Source: Halohasta litorea | GTDB lineage: Archaea > Halobacteriota > Halobacteria > Halobacteriales > Haloferacaceae | Assembly (NCBI RefSeq): GCF_024494645.1 | Contig: NZ_JANHDJ010000001.1 | Coordinates: forward strand, 124,001 to 188,000 | Length of the DNA: 64,000 bases | Direction of reading: 5' to 3' | Shown here: positions 14,677 through 24,503 of the stretch, piece by piece | Layout: every line of letters begins with the position of its first letter | Position numbering within the stretch: the first letter of the stretch is position 1 | Made by a program: the position numbers and the translations under genes | Notes under the pieces: generated by a model | Database searches by the model: none | What the model saw: only the letters and a program-made list of their open reading frames with translations | Told to the model about the DNA's origin: nothing

Positions 14677-17271
14677 CTATCTAAAGGGCCGCGTCACGAG
14701 CAGGTGGTAGTCCTCGTGGGGGTCGTAGCCGCGGAACAGCAGGCTGTTCGTCATTACGCTCACGCTCGATCCGGCCATCGCTAGTCCCGCCAGCGCCGGG
14801 TTCAGCAGCCCCAGCGAGGCCACGGGGATCAGCACCGCGTTGTAGCCCAGCGCCCAAAACAGGTTCTGGCGGACCTTCGACAGCGTCGCCTCCGAGAGGC
14901 GGATCGCCTTCAGCACGTCGGCGGGGTCGTCTCTCATTAGCGTCACGTCGGCGCTTTCGATAGCCACGTCGGTCCCCGAGCCGATCGCCACGCCGATGTG
15001 GGCAGTCGTCAGCGCGGGGGCGTCGTTGACGCCGTCGCCGACCATCATCACACGGCTGCCATCCGCCTGCAGATCGTCGACCTCGTCGGCCTTGTCCTCC
15101 GGCAGGACTTCCGCCCGGACGTTGTCTGGGTCGATCCCGACCTCTTTGGCGACCGCGCTCGCGGTCCGCGCGTTGTCGCCGGTCAGCATGACGACCCCGA
15201 GGCCACGCTCGCGGAGTTCGGCGACGGTCTCCTTGGCGCTCTCCCGGACCGTATCTGCGGTGGCGACGACCCCAACGAGGCGGTCATCTACGGCGACGAG
15301 CATCGCCGTTTTGCCTTCGCTCTCTAACCGTTCCATCTCCGCGGCGGCCGGTTCGGGGTCGATCCCGTTGTCGGCCATCAGTTTGCGGTTGCCGACCAGC
15401 GTCTCGCCGTACTCGCTTTCGGCGCGGACGCCGTGGCCTGGTACGTTCTCGAACTCCTCGGCCTCGGCAACAGCAACGCCACGCTCACGAGCCGCGTCGA
15501 CAATTGCCTCTGCCAGCGGGTGTTCGGAGCCCGACTCCGCGCTGGCCGCGGCCCCGAGGACGAGCGATTCGTCGACCGGTGGCGCGCCGACCGGGTCGGC
15601 ATCGTCGACGCGCTCGGCGACGCCGCCGTCGGTCGCGGGCTGGTCGAGGACCACGACATCCGTGAGTTCCATCTCGCCGTGGGTCAGCGTCCCCGTCTTG
15701 TCGAAGACCACGGTGTCGATGCCGCGGGCCTTTTCGAGGACGTCTGCACCTTTAAATAGGACGCCGTTGGTCGCCGAGATGGTCGAGCCCACCATCGTCG
15801 CGGCGGGCGTCGCCAGTCCGAGCGCACAGGGACAGGCGATCAGCAGCGCGCTGGCGAGGACGATCATCGAGAACTCGACGAGCGGGACCCCACCGGCCAC
15901 GGGGCCACCGCCAACCGGCGACCACAGCGGCAGCGTCTCAACGAGGCCGAACAGCGCCTCGGGGAACACATACCAGAGTCCGGCCCACAGCAGGGCGTTG
16001 ACGATCACCGCGGGAACGAAGTAGGCGCTCACGCGATCGGCCAGCCGCTGGATGTCGGGCTGGCGGGCCTGGGCCTCCTTGACGCGTTCGACGATCTGCT
16101 GGATCGCCGTATCCTTGCCGACACGCGTCGCTTCGACCGTCAGCACGCCGTTTTCGTTGATCGTCGAGCCGACGACCTCGTCGCCCTCGCTTTTTTCGAC
16201 CGGGACGCTCTCGCCGGTCACCATCGACTCGTCGACCGCGCTCTCGCCGTCGACGACGACGCCGTCGGTCGGCACGCGCTCGCCCGGTCGGACTTTCAGG
16301 TGGTCGCCGACCTCGACATCGGCCAGCGGGATCGTTTCTTCAGTGCCGTCCTCGCGGATGACCGTTGCTTCCTCGGCTTCGAGCTCCAACAGCGATCGCA
16401 GCGCGTCGCTGGCCTGGGCCTTCGAGCGGGCTTCGAGCCAGTTGCCGAGGGTGATGAACCACAGGATGAACGCCACGGCCTCGAAGTAGAGCCCGCTGTC
16501 GACCGACAACAGGCCCAACAGGACGACCGTACTGTAAATGTAGCCGACAGACGTTCCCATCGCGACGAGGGTATCCATGTTGGCCTGGCCGTTGTTGACC
16601 GCCGCGTGGTAGGCGCCGACGAGGAACTCCTTGCCCAGCGTCGCCATCAGCAGGGTGACGAGGCCGAACTCGATCCAGCCCAGCGGTACCCCGGCGACTG
16701 TCGATGGCAGGAACTCCCCGACGAGCATCTCAGCCATCACGAGCGCGAAGGGGGCGGTCAGGAGTCCGCCGAAGACGACGAGTTTCCACTGTTTTTCCAT
16801 CTCGCGTTGGGCCACCGACTCGCGTTCGGTGCCCGCTTCGTCGTCGCCCTCTTCGGGACGCACCGGCTCGTAGCCCGCCGACTCGATGGCGTCGTAGATC
16901 GCTTCGAGGTCGGTGTCGATCGGGTTGTACTCGACGGTCGCCTCGTCGGCTGCGAAGTTCACGCTGGCCTCGATAACGCCCGGTACCGACTCGATGGCCT
17001 CCTTGTTGGTCGAGGCGCAGGTGGCACACGACATCCCGCCAATCTCGACCGACAGCGTCTCCGTGACCGGCTCGTAGCCCGACTTCTCGACCGCTTCGTA
17101 GATCTCACCGAGACTCACCGCGTCGGGATCGTAGGTCACAGAGCCCTCGTCGGACGCGAAGTTGGCACTCACCTCCTCGACTCCATCGAGGTTGCCGACG
17201 GCCTCCTGGACGTTGCCGACACAGGTGGCACACGACATCCCTTCGATCTCCAATCGCGTTGTTCGACTCAT
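14677..17271 (-). CDS. copA: Cu+-exporting P1B-type ATPase CopA
   Basis: 864 residues. Two N-terminal HMA domains each carry GMSCATC (about 11-17 and 78-84). The core has TGESVPVEK in the actuator, the CPC motif in IACPCALGLATP, the phosphorylation site DKTGTLTHG, SEHPLAEAI and GDGVNDAPAL. Membrane helices near the end contain GYNAVLIP and MAGSSVSVMTNSL, the Cu+-type signature. It pumps monovalent copper out of the cell. It sits in a minus-strand block with a TRASH-domain regulator upstream; no CopZ chaperone gene is visible in the window. Confidence 0.96.
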   Translation of the reverse strand: MSRTTRLEIEGMSCATCVGNVQEAVGNLDGVEEVSANFASDEGSVTYDPDAVSLGEIYEAVEKSGYEPVTETLSVEIGGMSCATCASTNKEAIESVPGVIEASVNFAADEATVEYNPIDTDLEAIYDAIESAGYEPVRPEEGDDEAGTERESVAQREMEKQWKLVVFGGLLTAPFALVMAEMLVGEFLPSTVAGVPLGWIEFGLVTLLMATLGKEFLVGAYHAAVNNGQANMDTLVAMGTSVGYIYSTVVLLGLLSVDSGLYFEAVAFILWFITLGNWLEARSKAQASDALRSLLELEAEEATVIREDGTEETIPLADVEVGDHLKVRPGERVPTDGVVVDGESAVDESMVTGESVPVEKSEGDEVVGSTINENGVLTVEATRVGKDTAIQQIVERVKEAQARQPDIQRLADRVSAYFVPAVIVNALLWAGLWYVFPEALFGLVETLPLWSPVGGGPVAGGVPLVEFSMIVLASALLIACPCALGLATPAATMVGSTISATNGVLFKGADVLEKARGIDTVVFDKTGTLTHGEMELTDVVVLDQPATDGGVAERVDDADPVGAPPVDESLVLGAAASAESGSEHPLAEAIVDAARERGVAVAEAEEFENVPGHGVRAESEYGETLVGNRKLMADNGIDPEPAAAEMERLESEGKTAMLVAVDDRLVGVVATADTVRESAKETVAELRERGLGVVMLTGDNARTASAVAKEVGIDPDNVRAEVLPEDKADEVDDLQADGSRVMMVGDGVNDAPALTTAHIGVAIGSGTDVAIESADVTLMRDDPADVLKAIRLSEATLSKVRQNLFWALGYNAVLIPVASLGLLNPALAGLAMAGSSVSVMTNSLLFRGYDPHEDYHLLVTRPFR

Positions 17272-17380
17272 GGGTGTATATACGGGCCCCTATTTCATGC
17301 GGATTGTGGTTTCAAAACGAAAGCAAAATCGGATTTTAAATTTCGATTCGACAGTCAGATCGCCGCGAAATACTACCCGT

Positions 17381-17728
17381 TCAGGTGATGCGGTCGAGTT
17401 GCAGCGAGATCCCACCGACACAGAGCAGCAACACGACGAGATTGAACGCCGCACGGAAGAAGACGCGGTACTCTCTGGCGATCAGTTCGTTGATGATCCC
17501 GCCGACGGCCGCATACAGCTGGACCGCCGAAACGAGGGCGAACAGGACGAGCCCCGCTAGCGCGAGGTAGTTGAGAACGCTGCGGAGATCCCGCGAGCCG
17601 AACACGGAATCCGTACTTTGTCCGCCATCGCTTCGCAGGTGGGTCGGTTCGGCTCGGTCCGAGTCGTGGGTGTCATTACTCATTGTCCAGGAGTCGTCGT
17701 TCGGTGGTGTGGCTCTCTCGTCGCTCAT
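17381..17728 (-). CDS. Small two-helix membrane protein of the copper block
   Basis: 115 residues: an acidic, probably disordered N-terminus (about 1-45), then SVLNYLALAGLVLFALVSAVQLYAAVGGI and FFRAAFNLVVLLLCVGGISLQL as two membrane helices. The start ATG overlaps the stop of the PGF-CTERM gene upstream (ATGA, 17725-17728), so the two are translated together. A role near the membrane with the surface protein is inferred from this coupling only. Confidence 0.7.
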   Translation of the reverse strand: MSDERATPPNDDSWTMSNDTHDSDRAEPTHLRSDGGQSTDSVFGSRDLRSVLNYLALAGLVLFALVSAVQLYAAVGGIINELIAREYRVFFRAAFNLVVLLLCVGGISLQLDRIT

Positions 17729-18723
17729 GCCGATCGCCTCCGGGCCAGCAGTGCCATCGCAAGCAGGGCGACGAGGCCGACCGCGAGGCCGAAGCCGGGG
17801 GTCTCTTCGCTCGTGTTCGCCTCTCCGCGATCACGGGCGGTCTCCTCGCCGGGTTCGGACTCGAAGTCCGAAGCCTCGAAGGCCACTTCCTCTTCCGTTT
17901 CGTCGGCGCTGATCCGCTCGCTCGGGTTGAGGTTGGCGACGCTCTGGGCGGAGTCGACGTGGACCCCATCGCGCCAGAGGACGGCGTCGACGTAGTAGTT
18001 GTACTCGTTGGGAACGCTCACCTCGGCGTCGACAGTGGCGGTGCGCCCGGCGCGAATGTCGCCGACGGGGACGGTCACGCGGTCGGCGACGACGTTCGAC
18101 TCGGCCTGTCTGGCGGTGAACGTCACTTCGAGATCGCTGGTCTGGGCGTCACCCTCGTTGGTCAGTGCTCCCGAGAGGTCGAGGCGTACCTCGCTGTCGT
18201 CGGCCGAACCGATGGCGACCGACACCGGTTGGACCGCGCCCGTATCGGCGAACTCGACGTTCGATTCGGCGTAGGCGGGCGTCAGGGCTTCGAGGCCGCT
18301 GACGCTGCGTGTGGCGACATCGACGCGCTCGCCGTCGCGGAAGACGATCGTCTCGATCCGGTAGCCGCCCTCGCGGTCGACGGTGAGGTTGGCTCGGACC
18401 GGCGTTTCGCGGTCGCCCTCAAGCAAGCCGACGTCGACGCGCCGCTCGGTTGCGACGAGGTTCGACTCGCTGTCGGTCGCCCGGAACAGCACGGTCACGT
18501 TCTCGGTCGGGTTCCCGAAGTGGCTGAGTCTGGCCTCGACGCCCAGGGTGGCCGTCTCGCCGGTCACCGCGCCCGGCGAGATGGGGACCTCCTCGATGTC
18601 GAGATTCCCCGGCCGGAGGTCGTCGGTCGGATCGGCCAGGGCGTCGGGAACCGCGACGGCGGCGACACCCGAGGCCACGACCACGACGATGGCCGCGGCG
18701 ACGACTGTCTTTTCGAGATTCAT
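17725..18723 (-). CDS. PGF-CTERM surface protein (DUF7490-like)
   Basis: 332 residues. An N-terminal signal helix (TVVAAAIVVVVASGVAAVAV) leads to two tandem beta-sandwich units of similar layout (about 45-165 and 170-275), both with VTVLFRA/VTFTAR and FRDGERVDVAT/WRDGVHVDSAQ. An acidic linker follows. The C-terminus TPGFGLAVGLVALLAMALLARRR is a PGF-CTERM tripartite signal recognised by archaeosortase A, so the mature protein is lipid-anchored at the cell surface. Family name is from memory. It lies between the regulator and copA. Confidence 0.8.
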   Translation of the reverse strand: MNLEKTVVAAAIVVVVASGVAAVAVPDALADPTDDLRPGNLDIEEVPISPGAVTGETATLGVEARLSHFGNPTENVTVLFRATDSESNLVATERRVDVGLLEGDRETPVRANLTVDREGGYRIETIVFRDGERVDVATRSVSGLEALTPAYAESNVEFADTGAVQPVSVAIGSADDSEVRLDLSGALTNEGDAQTSDLEVTFTARQAESNVVADRVTVPVGDIRAGRTATVDAEVSVPNEYNYYVDAVLWRDGVHVDSAQSVANLNPSERISADETEEEVAFEASDFESEPGEETARDRGEANTSEETPGFGLAVGLVALLAMALLARRRSA

Positions 18724-18799
18724 ATCACAGCCGTTATCTGTTGCTTATAAATGCTTTGTGAAGAATCAAACGGCTGCTGCGGCGGCGCTTTGCTACCGG

Positions 18800-19387
18800 C
18801 TACGTCCCTTCTTGCAGCCGCTCGAAGCGCTCTTCGAAGTTCGCCAGACAGGAGCCACAGCAGAAGTGGTACTGGGTATCGTCGATGACGGCGGATTCGC
18901 CCTCGCTTGTGACCGCGTTGCCGCACTCGTCGCAGTCGACCGCGAGTTGGGCCTCGCCGATCCGGGGCGTCCAGGAGGCATCCGACAGCAGGCTCACGTC
19001 AATCTCCCGCAGGTGGTCTGTGTCGACGCCATCCAGGAGGCCGTCGACGCCGTCCGGCCCGAGCGTCGCGTGGACGACCACACGCGCGTCGGCGGTCACA
19101 TACAAGTGTTCGATCCGCTCGCGTCCGCGGAGCCCCTCGGCGACCGCCTCGGTTCGGCCGGGGACGACCGAGAGGTCGACGAGCACCGCCACCCCTTCTC
19201 GGAGCATCGAACTGTCGAGATCCAGCGTGAATCCCTCAATGACGCCGAGATCTTCGAGACGACTGATCCGGTCGGCGACCGCAGGCGGCGAGAGATCGAC
19301 GTGGTCGGCGATCTCGCTGTAGGGGCGGCGGGAGTTCTCCAGGAGAAGCCGAATAATTGTCCGGTCGGTGTCGTCGAGGTCACGCAT
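18800..19387 (-). CDS. Lrp/AsnC-type regulator with C-terminal TRASH metal-sensing domain
   Basis: 195 residues. The AsnC HTH (DDTDRTIIRLLLENSRRPYSEIADHVDLSPPAVADRI) is followed by the RAM effector region (VAVLVDLSVVPGRTEAV). A C-terminal TRASH domain has cysteines in CDECGNAV and FCCGSCLANFEERF. In Halobacterium a regulator of this architecture (VNG1179C) activates a copper ATPase gene; the same role is inferred here from its place upstream of copA. I chose MRDLDDTDR (ending at 19387) over a Met four codons earlier because family proteins begin with this motif. Confidence 0.9.
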   Translation of the reverse strand: MRDLDDTDRTIIRLLLENSRRPYSEIADHVDLSPPAVADRISRLEDLGVIEGFTLDLDSSMLREGVAVLVDLSVVPGRTEAVAEGLRGRERIEHLYVTADARVVVHATLGPDGVDGLLDGVDTDHLREIDVSLLSDASWTPRIGEAQLAVDCDECGNAVTSEGESAVIDDTQYHFCCGSCLANFEERFERLQEGT

Positions 19388-19468
19388 AGGTCGACCCACG
19401 TAACCGAGACCGGTGTCGCTTACGATCCGCCTTTGGTTTCGAAACTCGATCCACGAAGGATCCGGATC

Positions 19469-19774
19469 TTACAAGCCGTCTCCGTCGAGGACCACCCGAC
19501 AGCACTGCTTGGCGGCCTCGATGTGGTCGTCGGCGATCTCGTCGCCGGTTTCGGCAGCCGATTCGAGCAGGTCGGCGGCCTGCCGGACGCGCTTGCGGCG
19601 CGTCTCGGGATCGAGTCCCTCACTCGCCCCGTCGCGGGCGACAGCTTCGGCCTCGCCGAGCCACCGGTTCGTTGCCGGTGGGACCGGCCGTTCGGCGGTC
19701 GCGGTGAGGTGGTCGGCCAGCGCGTCGACGGCCGCCCGTGGGTCGGTCGGGATATCGGTCGGATCGTCAGTCAC
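19469..19774 (-). CDS. Conserved-looking haloarchaeal protein of unknown function
   Basis: 101 residues, acidic and helical: DPRAAVDALADHLTATAERPVPPATNRWLGEAEAVARD then LDPETRRKRVRQAADLLESAAET and IADDHIEAAKQCCRVVLDGD. No membrane helix, metal motif or known fold could be read. Codon usage fits the genome. It lies upstream of the Lrp-TRASH gene on the same strand with about 80 nt between. Confidence 0.6.
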   Translation of the reverse strand: MTDDPTDIPTDPRAAVDALADHLTATAERPVPPATNRWLGEAEAVARDGASEGLDPETRRKRVRQAADLLESAAETGDEIADDHIEAAKQCCRVVLDGDGL

Positions 19775-19871
19775 CTACGAAGGTACTTCGGCCGCTCGTG
19801 TAGTTGTTTCGCCGCCCGCATGTCGATCACCTCGTTTATATATGTGCGGTCGTGAGTGTCGAACTAGTCTT

Positions 19872-20381
19872 ATGACAGACAAACCGACGGTCAATCGGCG
19901 GCGTGTTCTCGAACTCACTGGGGTCGGCACTGGTGTTGCCGTGGCAGGCTGTATGGGACAGACCGGTGGCAGTGGCGACAGTCGAGAAGTAGCCGTCTCA
20001 CTACAACCGGACCAGGAGGAACTCCAAACCCGTCAACGGGAGCTCCAACAGGAGGTCTTGGCCGGAAACACGACCCAGGAGGAGGCCCAACAGGAGATCC
20101 AAACGCTGCAACAGGAGGCGCTCGCTGACGCCATCGACACCGCCGAAGACTCCTTCGGTGAGCTGGGGCTTTCGATCGAAGACCAGCTCGATTCACAAGG
20201 GCTGCTTTTGGTCTCCGGAGCGGACGGCGACATTCTCGACGCGCTCGATGAAGACGTCGTGCAAGCGATCGCCGCCGGGGGACTCTTTGAGCAGGCACGG
20301 GCAGCCCAGGAACAACAACAGCAGCAACAGCAGCAACAGCAACAACAGCCACCGACCGAAACGAACGAGTCGAGCGAGTAG
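19872..20381 (+). CDS. Tat lipoprotein with C-terminal poly-glutamine tract
   Basis: 169 residues. The signal [20 protein letters not shown] shows a twin-arginine motif and lipobox with Cys at about residue 27. The body is Gln/Glu-rich and helical ([20 protein letters not shown] and onward), probably coiled coil. Near the C-terminus 12 consecutive Gln codons, alternating CAA and CAG (20313-20348), precede [10 protein letters not shown]. Start ATG 19872 removes an unrelated upstream extension. The function is unknown; the tract resembles a slippage-prone repeat. Confidence 0.8.
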   Translation: MTDKPTVNRRRVLELTGVGTGVAVAGCMGQTGGSGDSREVAVSLQPDQEELQTRQRELQQEVLAGNTTQEEAQQEIQTLQQEALADAIDTAEDSFGELGLSIEDQLDSQGLLLVSGADGDILDALDEDVVQAIAAGGLFEQARAAQEQQQQQQQQQQQQPPTETNESSE

Positions 20382-20448
20382 TCGCCCTTCGACCGCGGTT
20401 CCGGTCCCGACACGGACCCTTTTTGCGTCTCGCTGGCCCACTAGCCGT

Positions 20449-22557
20449 ATGAGCGATCCCCTCGCCCGCAACCGCTTGGACGACGAGGCCAGCCCGTATC
20501 TCCGCCAACACGAGGACAACCCGGTCAACTGGCAGCCGTGGGACGACACCGCCCTCGAAGCCGCCAAAGAACAGAACAAACCCATCTTCCTCTCGATCGG
20601 CTACTCGGCGTGTCACTGGTGTCACGTCATGGAAGAAGAGAGCTTCGAGGACGAAGCGGTCGCCGAACGTCTCAACGAGCACTTCGTCCCGATCAAGGTC
20701 GACCGCGAGGAGCGGCCCGACCTCGACAGTATTTATATGACGGTTTGCCAGCTGGTCACTGGCCGGGGCGGCTGGCCGCTGTCGGCCTGGCTCACCCCCG
20801 AGGGCAAGCCGTTCTACATTGGCACCTACTTCCCGCCCGAGCCGCGGGGCCAGATGCCCGGCTTCAGCGACCTCTTAGAGAAGATCAGCAGCTCCTGGAG
20901 CGACCCCGACCAGCGCGCCGAGATGAAACAGCGCGCCGAACAGTGGACCGACGGCGCACGCGACCAACTGGAGTCGACACCCGACGAACCCGGCGAGTCG
21001 CCCGGCACCGAACAGCTCGACGACGCCGTGCGGGCGGCGCTGCGGTCGGCCGACCGGGAGTTCGGCGGCTTCGGCTCCGACGGCCCGAAGTTCCCCCACC
21101 CCGGCCGGATCGATCTCCTGCTCCGCGTCTACGCCCGGAGCGGCACCACCGATGCGCTGGATGTCGCCACCACCACGCTGGACGGGATGGCGACCGGCGG
21201 CGTCTACGACCAGTTGGGCGGCGGCTTCCACCGCTATGCGGTCGACCGGGAGTGGACCGTCCCCCACTTCGAGAAGATGCTGTACGACAACGCGGGCCTC
21301 CCGCCGCTGTATCTGGCCGCCCACCAACTCACCGGCCGGGACCACTATGCCGACGTGGTTAGCGAGACCCTAACGTTCGTCGACCGCGAGCTCACCCACC
21401 CCAAGGGCGGTTTCTACAGCACCCTCGATGCTCGCAGCGGCGACGAGGAGGGAACGTTCTACGTCTGGACGCCCGCGGAGGTCGGCGACCTGCTCGATGA
21501 AGAGGATGCCGACCTGTTCTGTGACCGGTACGGAATCACCGAGGAGGGCAACTTCGAACACGGGACGACGGTGTTGAACGTCTCGGCGACCGTCGAAGAT
21601 CTCGCCGACGAGTACGAGCTGCCAGTCGACGAGGTCGAGCGCCGCCTGGCCGACGCCGAGTCGGCGCTGTTCGAGGCCCGCGAGGAGCGAACCCGGCCGC
21701 CGCGCGACGAGAAGGTTCTGGCCGGGTGGAACGGGCTGATGATCTCCGCCTACGCGACGGCCGCGCAGGTGCTCGACGCCGACTACGCCGACCGGGCTAC
21801 TGCCGCGCTTTCCTTTATCGAAGACGAGCTGTGGGACGCCGACAGCGGCCGACTTACCCGCCGATTTATCGACGGAGACACCAAGGGAGAGGGGTATCTC
21901 GAAGACTACGCCTTCCTCGCGCGCGGCGCGTTCGACACCTATCAGGCCACCGGCGAACTCGACCACCTCCAGTTCGCCCTCGAACTCGCCGACACCATCG
22001 TCGCGGAGTTCTGGGACCCCGAGGAGGGAACGATCTACTTCACGCCCCAGAGTGGCGAGCAGTTGGTCACCCGGCCCCAGGAGCTCGACGACCAGTCGAC
22101 GCCCTCCAGTCTCGGGGTGGCGACTGATCTGCTGCTCGTCCTGGATGGGTTCGTTCCAAACGTTGACTACACCGAGATCGCCGGGCGCGTGCTTGAAACC
22201 CACGGCAACCGGATCAGCGGTAATCCGCTCCAACACGTCTCGCTGACGTTGGCCGCCGACCGCTATGCCCACGGCGGTGCGGAGCTCACCGTCGCGGCCG
22301 ACGAACTCCCGATCGACTGGCACGAGGAGTTGGCCGACCGGTTCCTGCCCGGCGTCGTCCTTGCCCACCGCCCGCCGACCGAGGCGGGCCTCGACGCGTG
22401 GCTCGACCGGCTCGGGTTCGACGATGCCCCGCCGGTGTGGGCCGGACGCGAGGCGGTCGACGGCGAGCCGACTGTCTATGCCTGTCAGTCGTTCAGCTGT
22501 TCGCCGCCCGAAACCGACATCGAGCCCGCACTCGAGTGGCTCGATTCCAACCGCTGA
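20449..22557 (+). CDS. Thioredoxin-domain protein of the DUF255/YyaL (spermatogenesis-associated 20-like) family
   Basis: 702 residues. The N-terminal DUF255 thioredoxin fold contains [26 protein letters not shown] (CxxC-like CHWC at about 55-58) and [13 protein letters not shown]. The rest forms a large alpha/alpha-barrel with [39 protein letters not shown] and [15 protein letters not shown], all hallmarks of the family. It may act on glycans or N-acyl sugars, but the substrate is not established. Length is normal. Two hairpins follow the stop. Confidence 0.92.
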   Translation: MSDPLARNRLDDEASPYLRQHEDNPVNWQPWDDTALEAAKEQNKPIFLSIGYSACHWCHVMEEESFEDEAVAERLNEHFVPIKVDREERPDLDSIYMTVCQLVTGRGGWPLSAWLTPEGKPFYIGTYFPPEPRGQMPGFSDLLEKISSSWSDPDQRAEMKQRAEQWTDGARDQLESTPDEPGESPGTEQLDDAVRAALRSADREFGGFGSDGPKFPHPGRIDLLLRVYARSGTTDALDVATTTLDGMATGGVYDQLGGGFHRYAVDREWTVPHFEKMLYDNAGLPPLYLAAHQLTGRDHYADVVSETLTFVDRELTHPKGGFYSTLDARSGDEEGTFYVWTPAEVGDLLDEEDADLFCDRYGITEEGNFEHGTTVLNVSATVEDLADEYELPVDEVERRLADAESALFEAREERTRPPRDEKVLAGWNGLMISAYATAAQVLDADYADRATAALSFIEDELWDADSGRLTRRFIDGDTKGEGYLEDYAFLARGAFDTYQATGELDHLQFALELADTIVAEFWDPEEGTIYFTPQSGEQLVTRPQELDDQSTPSSLGVATDLLLVLDGFVPNVDYTEIAGRVLETHGNRISGNPLQHVSLTLAADRYAHGGAELTVAADELPIDWHEELADRFLPGVVLAHRPPTEAGLDAWLDRLGFDDAPPVWAGREAVDGEPTVYACQSFSCSPPETDIEPALEWLDSNR

Positions 22558-22561
22558 TTCT

Positions 22562-22607
22562 GTCTCTGAGAGACGGTTCTCGCTCGACCGCTCACGGCTC
22601 GGTCGAG
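22562..22607 (+). terminator. Paired hairpins after the DUF255 gene
   Basis: The perfect palindrome GTCTCTGAGAGAC (22562-22574) is followed by CTCGACCG/CGGTCGAG (22583-22590 and 22600-22607) around a CTCACGGCT loop. No strong T-run follows, so it may be a processing or mRNA-end structure rather than a classic terminator. Confidence 0.45.
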
Positions 22608-22716
22608 ACGATTTCGTCCGATACCAGCCCGGAAGCGACGCCACAGTAGGCAGTCGCTACTGGCCGAACCGCCGGGCTCGGCGTGGATTCCCAATCAGTA
22701 GGATTAGTGCGATACC

Positions 22717-22726
22717 GTTAAAAATC
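22717..22726 (+). promoter_or_regulatory. gdhB promoter
   Basis: GTTAAAAATC lies 20-29 nt upstream of ATG 22746, as expected for a short or absent leader. Confidence 0.5.
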
Positions 22727-22745
22727 ATCCGGAGAACCCATAGGT

Positions 22746-23999
22746 ATGGCTGACCAAGCCAATCCGTTCGAAAGTCTCCAGGAACAACTCGATGTCGCCG
22801 GCGAGTACGTCGACGTCCAGTCGGACGTACTCGAACGGCTGAAACACCCCGAGCGCGTCCTCGAAACCACGCTCTCGGTCGAACTCGATGACGGATCGAT
22901 CGAACTGTTCGATGCCTACCGCTCGCAGTTCAACGGTGACCGCGGGCCGTATAAAGGCGGGATTCGCTATCACCCCGGAGTCACCCGTGACGAGGTGAAG
23001 GCACTCTCCGGCTGGATGGCCTACAAGTGCGCCATCGTCGACATTCCCTACGGCGGCGGCAAGGGCGGAATCGTCGTCGACCCCAAACAGTACAGCGAAG
23101 ACGAACTCGAACGCCTCACACGCTCGTTTGCGGCCGAGCTTCGCCCGCTGATCGGCGAGGACAAAGACATCCCCGCACCGGATGTCAACACCGGCCAGCG
23201 AGAGATGAACTGGATCAAAGACACCTACGAGACCCTCGAAAACACGACCTCTCCGGGCGTCATCACGGGGAAAGCCCTCGACTCCGGCGGCTCGGAGGGC
23301 CGCGTCGAGGCGACCGGTCGCTCGACGATGCTGACCGCTCGGGAGACCTTCGAGTGGCTCGGCCGTGATCTCTCGGATGCGACCGTCGCCGTCCAGGGCT
23401 ACGGCAACGCGGGCTCGATCGCCGCCCGCCTCATCGACGAGCAGGGCGGGACGATCGTCGCGGTCTCGGACTCCAGCGGCGGGATCTACGACCCCGACGG
23501 ACTGGACGCCGAGGCGGTCGCCGACACGAAAGCCGAGACCGGCAGCGTCGTTGATCACGACGTCGCCGAGGACATCACCAACGACGAGCTGCTGACGCTC
23601 GATGTCGATCTTCTGGTCCCGGCGGCGCTCGAAAACGCCATCGACGAGTCGCTGGCCCACGACGTGAGCGCCGACGTGATCGCCGAGGCCGCAAACGGCC
23701 CGATCACGCCAGCTGCCGACGAAATTCTCACCGACAAGGACGTCTACGTCGTCCCCGACATCCTCGCCAACGCGGGCGGCGTCACCGTCTCGTACTTCGA
23801 GTGGGTTCAGAACCGCCAGCGGTTCTCCTGGACCGAACAGCGCGTCAACGAGGAGCTCGAACGCGTGATCACAAGCGCCTTCGACGACCTCGTCGAGACC
23901 TACGACTCGAAGGGAACCCCGAACCTCCGGACGGCGGCCTACGTCGTCGCTATCGAGCGCGTCGTCGACGCCTACCTGCAGGGCGGCAACTGGCCGTAG
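22746..23999 (+). CDS. gdhB: Glutamate dehydrogenase
   Basis: 417 residues, the standard hexameric GDH length. [14 protein letters not shown] (substrate Lys) and [18 protein letters not shown] (catalytic Lys region) are followed by PAPDVNTG. The Rossmann motif VQGYGNAG binds NAD(P). [16 protein letters not shown] and the C-terminal helices complete the enzyme. It interconverts glutamate and 2-oxoglutarate plus ammonium. Haloarchaea often carry several paralogues; cofactor preference cannot be read. It stands alone with its own promoter. Confidence 0.95.
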   Translation: MADQANPFESLQEQLDVAGEYVDVQSDVLERLKHPERVLETTLSVELDDGSIELFDAYRSQFNGDRGPYKGGIRYHPGVTRDEVKALSGWMAYKCAIVDIPYGGGKGGIVVDPKQYSEDELERLTRSFAAELRPLIGEDKDIPAPDVNTGQREMNWIKDTYETLENTTSPGVITGKALDSGGSEGRVEATGRSTMLTARETFEWLGRDLSDATVAVQGYGNAGSIAARLIDEQGGTIVAVSDSSGGIYDPDGLDAEAVADTKAETGSVVDHDVAEDITNDELLTLDVDLLVPAALENAIDESLAHDVSADVIAEAANGPITPAADEILTDKDVYVVPDILANAGGVTVSYFEWVQNRQRFSWTEQRVNEELERVITSAFDDLVETYDSKGTPNLRTAAYVVAIERVVDAYLQGGNWP

Positions 24000-24016
24000 G
24001 GACTTCCTAACTGCCG

Positions 24017-24394
24017 CTACTCGGTAGGGGCCTGCAGCTCTTTGCCGAGATAGACCGCGATCGGCACGTCTTCGGATTCGACGAACCGGGCGACTTCATT
24101 ACCCTCGTGTTCGACGACAACGGTCGGAATGTATTCGATCCCGTACTCCTCGACGCCGGGGCCGGTTTTCGAGCCATCGTCTTCCTTTTCCACCGGGTAG
24201 TGTTCGACGTTCGCCGGGTCGACGCCCGCCGCATCGAGTGCGGCCCCGAAATCCGGCAGCTGCTCCTGGCAGTCGATACACCAGTCGCCACCCCAGACGT
24301 GGAAGGTGTAGTCGTCGGCCCCGAGCGCGGCGATCGACTCCTCGAACCCGGCTGGCTCCCACTCCGTACTCGGCTGCATCGTCTGTAGTTCCAT
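24017..24394 (-). CDS. Thioredoxin-fold protein
   Basis: 125 residues. The redox site WCIDCQ (about 38-43) follows the strand YTFHVWGGD, and the cis-Pro region is IEYIPTVVV, so the thioredoxin fold is complete. The dipeptide Ile-Asp between cysteines differs from Gly-Pro of classic thioredoxin, suggesting a different redox potential. It is convergent with gdhB and divergent from cysK. No signal peptide is present, so it is cytoplasmic. Confidence 0.87.
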   Translation of the reverse strand: MELQTMQPSTEWEPAGFEESIAALGADDYTFHVWGGDWCIDCQEQLPDFGAALDAAGVDPANVEHYPVEKEDDGSKTGPGVEEYGIEYIPTVVVEHEGNEVARFVESEDVPIAVYLGKELQAPTE

Positions 24395-24503
24395 ACCTCT
24401 TTTTCGCCAGCGAGGGCTAAAACCTCCCCGGCTCGAAGAGTAGTCGGTTGGTAACTACGGGTGTCCGTTAGGCGTTTAGGCCCCGGTCTAGTAGGAGACG
24501 GTA

